Positions 6,187-8,064 of a stretch of 8,064 nt of DNA are shown piece by piece. Source of the stretch: Anaerolineaceae bacterium (GTDB lineage Bacteria > Chloroflexota > Anaerolineae > Anaerolineales > Anaerolineaceae). Location of the stretch: NCBI GenBank assembly GCA_021107195.1, contig JAIOTF010000396.1:1-8064 (forward strand). Direction: 5' to 3'. The notes below the pieces were generated by a model, which did not search any database, was not told the origin of the DNA, and saw only the letters and a program-made list of their open reading frames with translations. Within the stretch, counting starts at the first letter, position 1, and each line of letters opens with the position of its first letter. The position numbers and the translations under genes are program-made.

Positions 6187-6645
6187 ATGAAAACCACCAA
6201 ACACACCAAAAAGCCAAAACGTACATTTTCTTTATACCTGCTCATCTTCGCCAGCCTGATCCTTTCCTGGTTTGGTGGGCTGCGCGTACAGCAAACCCTG
6301 ACCAATACCAAATTGATCGGCGCCCTCGGTCTGCAAGCTAATATCCCTTTCCTGGTGATCAGCGGCGTCAGCTATGGTCTGCTGGGGTTGACTTCCGCGA
6401 TGGCCCTCTGGCTGCGCTGGCAGTGGGCGCCCTGGTATACCCCGCTGGTCGTCTTCCTGACCAGTGTGCTTTACTGGATCGAACAAATCTTTTTAGCCCA
6501 ATCGCCAGCCACAGACATCAACATTCCCTTTGAAATCCTCTTAAACACCTTTTTATTTACTGCTGCACTTGTTTTTTTGGCCGATCCTAGGCAGCTCCGC
6601 TACTTTCGCGTGACTTTGACCAATCCGTTTTCAAGGAAAAAATGA
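6187..6645 (+). CDS. Small four-helix integral membrane protein of unknown function
   Basis: This 152-residue protein has a lysine-rich N-terminus (eight basic residues in the first 12) and four hydrophobic segments at about 14-34, 52-76, 82-104 and 115-132. A basic tail ends in FSRKK. By the positive-inside pattern both ends face the cytoplasm. I see no catalytic or binding motif and do not recognise a named family. The start ATG at 6187 has no clear Shine-Dalgarno. CATAAC at 6173-6178 could be a weak -10 eight bases upstream, so this too may be near-leaderless, but that is speculative. Its stop codon is one base from the next gene's ATG, so the two are very likely made together and may work together. 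Confidence 0.8.
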   Translation: MKTTKHTKKPKRTFSLYLLIFASLILSWFGGLRVQQTLTNTKLIGALGLQANIPFLVISGVSYGLLGLTSAMALWLRWQWAPWYTPLVVFLTSVLYWIEQIFLAQSPATDINIPFEILLNTFLFTAALVFLADPRQLRYFRVTLTNPFSRKK

Positions 6646-6646
6646 T

Positions 6647-7267
6647 ATGCAAACCAACCAGGAACTTGAGGTTAAATTTTATCTGAATGATCTACCCCAA
6701 TTCGAGAAGAACCTGCAAGGCCTGGGTGCCGAACTGATCCAGCCGCGGGTGCATGAAGTCAACCTGCGCTTTGACACCCCCGACGGTACGCTGACCCACA
6801 CTAGCCAGGTGCTGCGCCTGCGGCAGGACGAACGCAGCCGCTTCACCTACAAACGCCGCAAATCCGGCGGTAATGGCTCCGTCAGCAGCCGTCAGGAAAT
6901 TGAGTTTGAAGTCAGTAGTTTTGAAAATGCGCGCCTCTTTCTGGAAGCCCTCGGTTACCAAGTCTACGTCACTTATGAAAAATACCGCCGCACCTACCAC
7001 CTCGCCGGCCTGGAGATCATGCTCGACGAAACGCCCCTCGGCGACTTCATCGAGATCGAAGGCCCCGACGTCCCCAGTATCGAAACCCTCGCCGCTGCCC
7101 TGCATCTCAACTGGCAGGCACGCAGCCTGGAAGGCTATATGATGCTTCTGGATAAAATCAAGACCACCCGCAGTGAAATTCAAAACCTGACCTTTGAAGA
7201 ATTTACCGGACTCAACATCACCGCCGGCGACCTCGGATTGACTCCGGCCGATGAGCCCCCGGCCTGA
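6647..7267 (+). CDS. CYTH-domain protein (class IV adenylate cyclase / CyaB-like)
   Basis: The 206-residue protein has a full CYTH tunnel-fold signature. The hallmark ExExK is E6, E8 and K10. It is followed by R57/R59 in VLRLR, the basic cluster K69-K72, E84/E86 in EIEFE, EKYRR at 111-115, D127-E128, and E136/E138 in FIEIEG. CYTH enzymes bind triphosphate groups with metal ions; members include class IV adenylate cyclases, thiamine triphosphatases and inorganic triphosphatases. Sequence alone does not decide the reaction. The closest feel is the CyaB subgroup, which in many bacteria has no shown cyclase activity. A tail of about 30 residues after the domain is unrecognised. AAGGA lies nine bases before the ATG, and the start is one base past the preceding stop, so translation is coupled to the membrane protein. 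Confidence 0.9.
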   Translation: MQTNQELEVKFYLNDLPQFEKNLQGLGAELIQPRVHEVNLRFDTPDGTLTHTSQVLRLRQDERSRFTYKRRKSGGNGSVSSRQEIEFEVSSFENARLFLEALGYQVYVTYEKYRRTYHLAGLEIMLDETPLGDFIEIEGPDVPSIETLAAALHLNWQARSLEGYMMLLDKIKTTRSEIQNLTFEEFTGLNITAGDLGLTPADEPPA

Positions 7268-7351
7268 CTTATCCCGTCCCATTGATCCATAAAACTTACA
7301 ACATCAATCAAGTCATTTGTCTGCAAAATGATAGAAAGAAAAGGGGGAAAC

Positions 7352-7567
7352 ATGACGATAAAAATCGTTGCCGTCAGTGCATGCGATCTGCCGCAGGAAA
7401 TTGTCCAGCAGTTCGACATCCGCGTCATTATTGAGGTTCACATAAATCAGTTAACAAACATCGTAGCGGCGGATACGATCCAACGTTTTTATTGGACAGC
7501 GTCCAATGCTTTGTTGGAGCATGCTGCGCCAGCTACGGGAGTACCCATATCCAGTATTGGAAATTAA
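7352..7567 (+). pseudogene. Truncated remnant of a DegV-family fatty-acid-binding protein gene
   Basis: The first 26 or so residues, from MTIKIVAVSACDLPQE to about FDIRVI, match the N-terminus typical of DegV proteins (usually KIVTDSxxDLP near the start). DegV/FakB proteins bind fatty acids and are about 280 residues long; this frame stops after 71. Past that point the sequence loses clear resemblance. The last residues (GVPISSIGN) weakly recall the C-terminal GP(V/I)-type region, so an internal deletion joining the two ends is possible. The start at 7352 has an excellent AAGGGGG four bases upstream, so the remnant may still be translated. A nested inverted repeat sits inside the divergent part (7477-7520). 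An unrelated small protein is possible but less likely. Confidence 0.55.
7477..7520. repeat. Nested imperfect inverted repeat inside the DegV remnant
   Basis: The outer arms GATCCAAC (7477-7484) and GTTGGAGC (7513-7520) pair at seven of eight positions. The inner arms ATTGGAC (7491-7497) and GTCCAAT (7501-7507) pair perfectly around AGC. Internal loops of six and five T-rich bases separate the two stems. It lies just where the DegV-like reading frame loses similarity, so it may be a scar or small inserted element. Confidence 0.5.
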
Positions 7568-7591
7568 CGAATTTATATAAAGGTCAAAAAT

Positions 7592-7637
7592 CCCTGCTCC
7601 CTGCTTTTCATTATAAATTCTACATTTTACATTATGA
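7592..7637. repeat. Two adjacent heptamer tandem-repeat tracts
   Basis: CCCTGCT occurs twice head-to-tail (7592-7605). After four bases comes a run of four imperfect 7-mers, ATTATAA, ATTCTAC, ATTTTAC, ATTATGA (7610-7637), with consensus ATTNTAM. The tract fills the gap between the convergent DegV remnant and nitroreductase genes and covers the latter's stop codon. It resembles the short tandemly repeated heptamers known from cyanobacterial genomes. Confidence 0.5.
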
Positions 7638-8064
7638 ACTGCTTTTCTTCCCCAACGCTGCCGCATATACGGCAAACATTTCCTTGCCATCCAACTCCAG
7701 CGCATCATTCAGAAGGTCATCATCAAACGCGGCAATGGCGCACGTCCCGCAGCCCAAAGATTCGCCCGCCAGATACAAATTCTGGCAGACATGCCCCGCG
7801 TCCAGATGCAGATAGCGGTAACCGCGCTCGTCATAGCGCCAGAACATACGATCCACCACCGCAGCCCAGAAGAAACTGACCGCAGCCCTGCTCACCATCA
7901 CCTGCTTGTAACAGGCATGGACTAAAACCTCGGCAATATTATCTGAATTATCCGCCAGGATCAGGGCATGCTCACTGGCCAAATACCGGTATAACCCTGA
8001 TGCCAGCCCTTCCACCCGATTGACCAGCACAAAGGTCTCAAAAGCATGCCGCGCTCCAGCCGAA
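7632..8064 (-). CDS. SagB-type nitroreductase / dehydrogenase, 3' part (runs off the right edge)
   Basis: The minus-strand frame is open from the window edge to the TAA at 7634-7632, so only the C-terminal 143 or so residues are seen. The edge reads SAGARHAFETFVLVNRV, the segment that places the FMN ribityl and phosphate contacts in SagB-type nitroreductases. LDAGHVCQNLYLAGESLGCGTCAIAAFDDD and the terminal GKEMFAVYAAALGKK follow in the usual order. The family uses FMN. Some members oxidise azolines in thiazole/oxazole-modified peptides, but many stand alone with unknown substrates, and no cyclodehydratase or precursor peptide is visible here. A GTG at 8030 is inside the conserved domain and is not the true start. 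The final KKSSS is slightly longer than the common ending. Confidence 0.87.
   Translation of the reverse strand, partial: SAGARHAFETFVLVNRVEGLASGLYRYLASEHALILADNSDNIAEVLVHACYKQVMVSRAAVSFFWAAVVDRMFWRYDERGYRYLHLDAGHVCQNLYLAGESLGCGTCAIAAFDDDLLNDALELDGKEMFAVYAAALGKKSSS

Noticed and set aside
7478..7519. Integron attC site (ATCCAAC ... GTTGGAG with internal stems)
   Set aside because: It is shorter than known attC sites, its right core breaks GTTRRRY at the last base, and there is one copy with no integrase or cassette array.

Overview
The window looks like chromosomal DNA from a Chloroflexota bacterium of the Anaerolineae type. This is inferred from the company of genes: a long Sua5-type tRNA-modification enzyme, a membrane-anchored VanW protein with YoaR-like repeats, a GT39-type glycosyltransferase ending in a discoidin-like domain, a CYTH protein and a SagB-type nitroreductase. 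No rRNA, tRNA, CRISPR array or intact mobile element is visible. The taxonomic guess rests on recalled protein resemblance, not on a database search.

Layout. Positions 1-454 hold no convincing protein gene, but the minus strand carries two similar sigma-70-type promoters in tandem. Each is followed at the expected transcription start by a small hairpin, then a second hairpin, then a shared GGCAAA-N4-TAATAATT segment. The downstream copy runs into a terminator-like hairpin with a T run, outlining a leftward RNA of about 134 nt, either a small RNA or an attenuated leader for a gene beyond position 1. Next on the minus strand is sua5/tsaC (455-1519). Diverging from it across 161 bp is a plus-strand run: VanW-family protein (1681-3558), GT39-like membrane glycosyltransferase (3570-5800, broken by a frameshift near 3881), MoaD/ThiS-like sulfur carrier (5877-6128), four-helix membrane protein (6187-6645), CYTH phosphohydrolase/cyclase-like protein (6647-7267), and a short remnant of a DegV-family gene (7352-7567). 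The right edge holds the 3' part of a minus-strand SagB-type nitroreductase gene (7632-8064, continuing off the window), convergent with the DegV remnant.

How the genes relate. VanW and the glycosyltransferase are 11 bp apart, probably cotranscribed, and both are cell-envelope proteins. The membrane protein and the CYTH protein are separated by one base, so they are almost certainly translationally coupled. Sua5 and MoaD are housekeeping-type proteins (tRNA t6A synthesis; sulfur transfer) with no evident tie to their neighbours. The VanW promoter places the transcription start at or next to its ATG, so the mRNA is probably leaderless.

The most interesting non-gene signals are the duplicated promoter/hairpin cassettes at 155-395, the glycosyltransferase frameshift, the perfect 8-bp inverted repeat at 6143-6160, the nested inverted repeat inside the DegV remnant (7477-7520), and two adjacent heptamer repeat tracts at 7592-7637. 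I did not find a convincing new multi-gene system.
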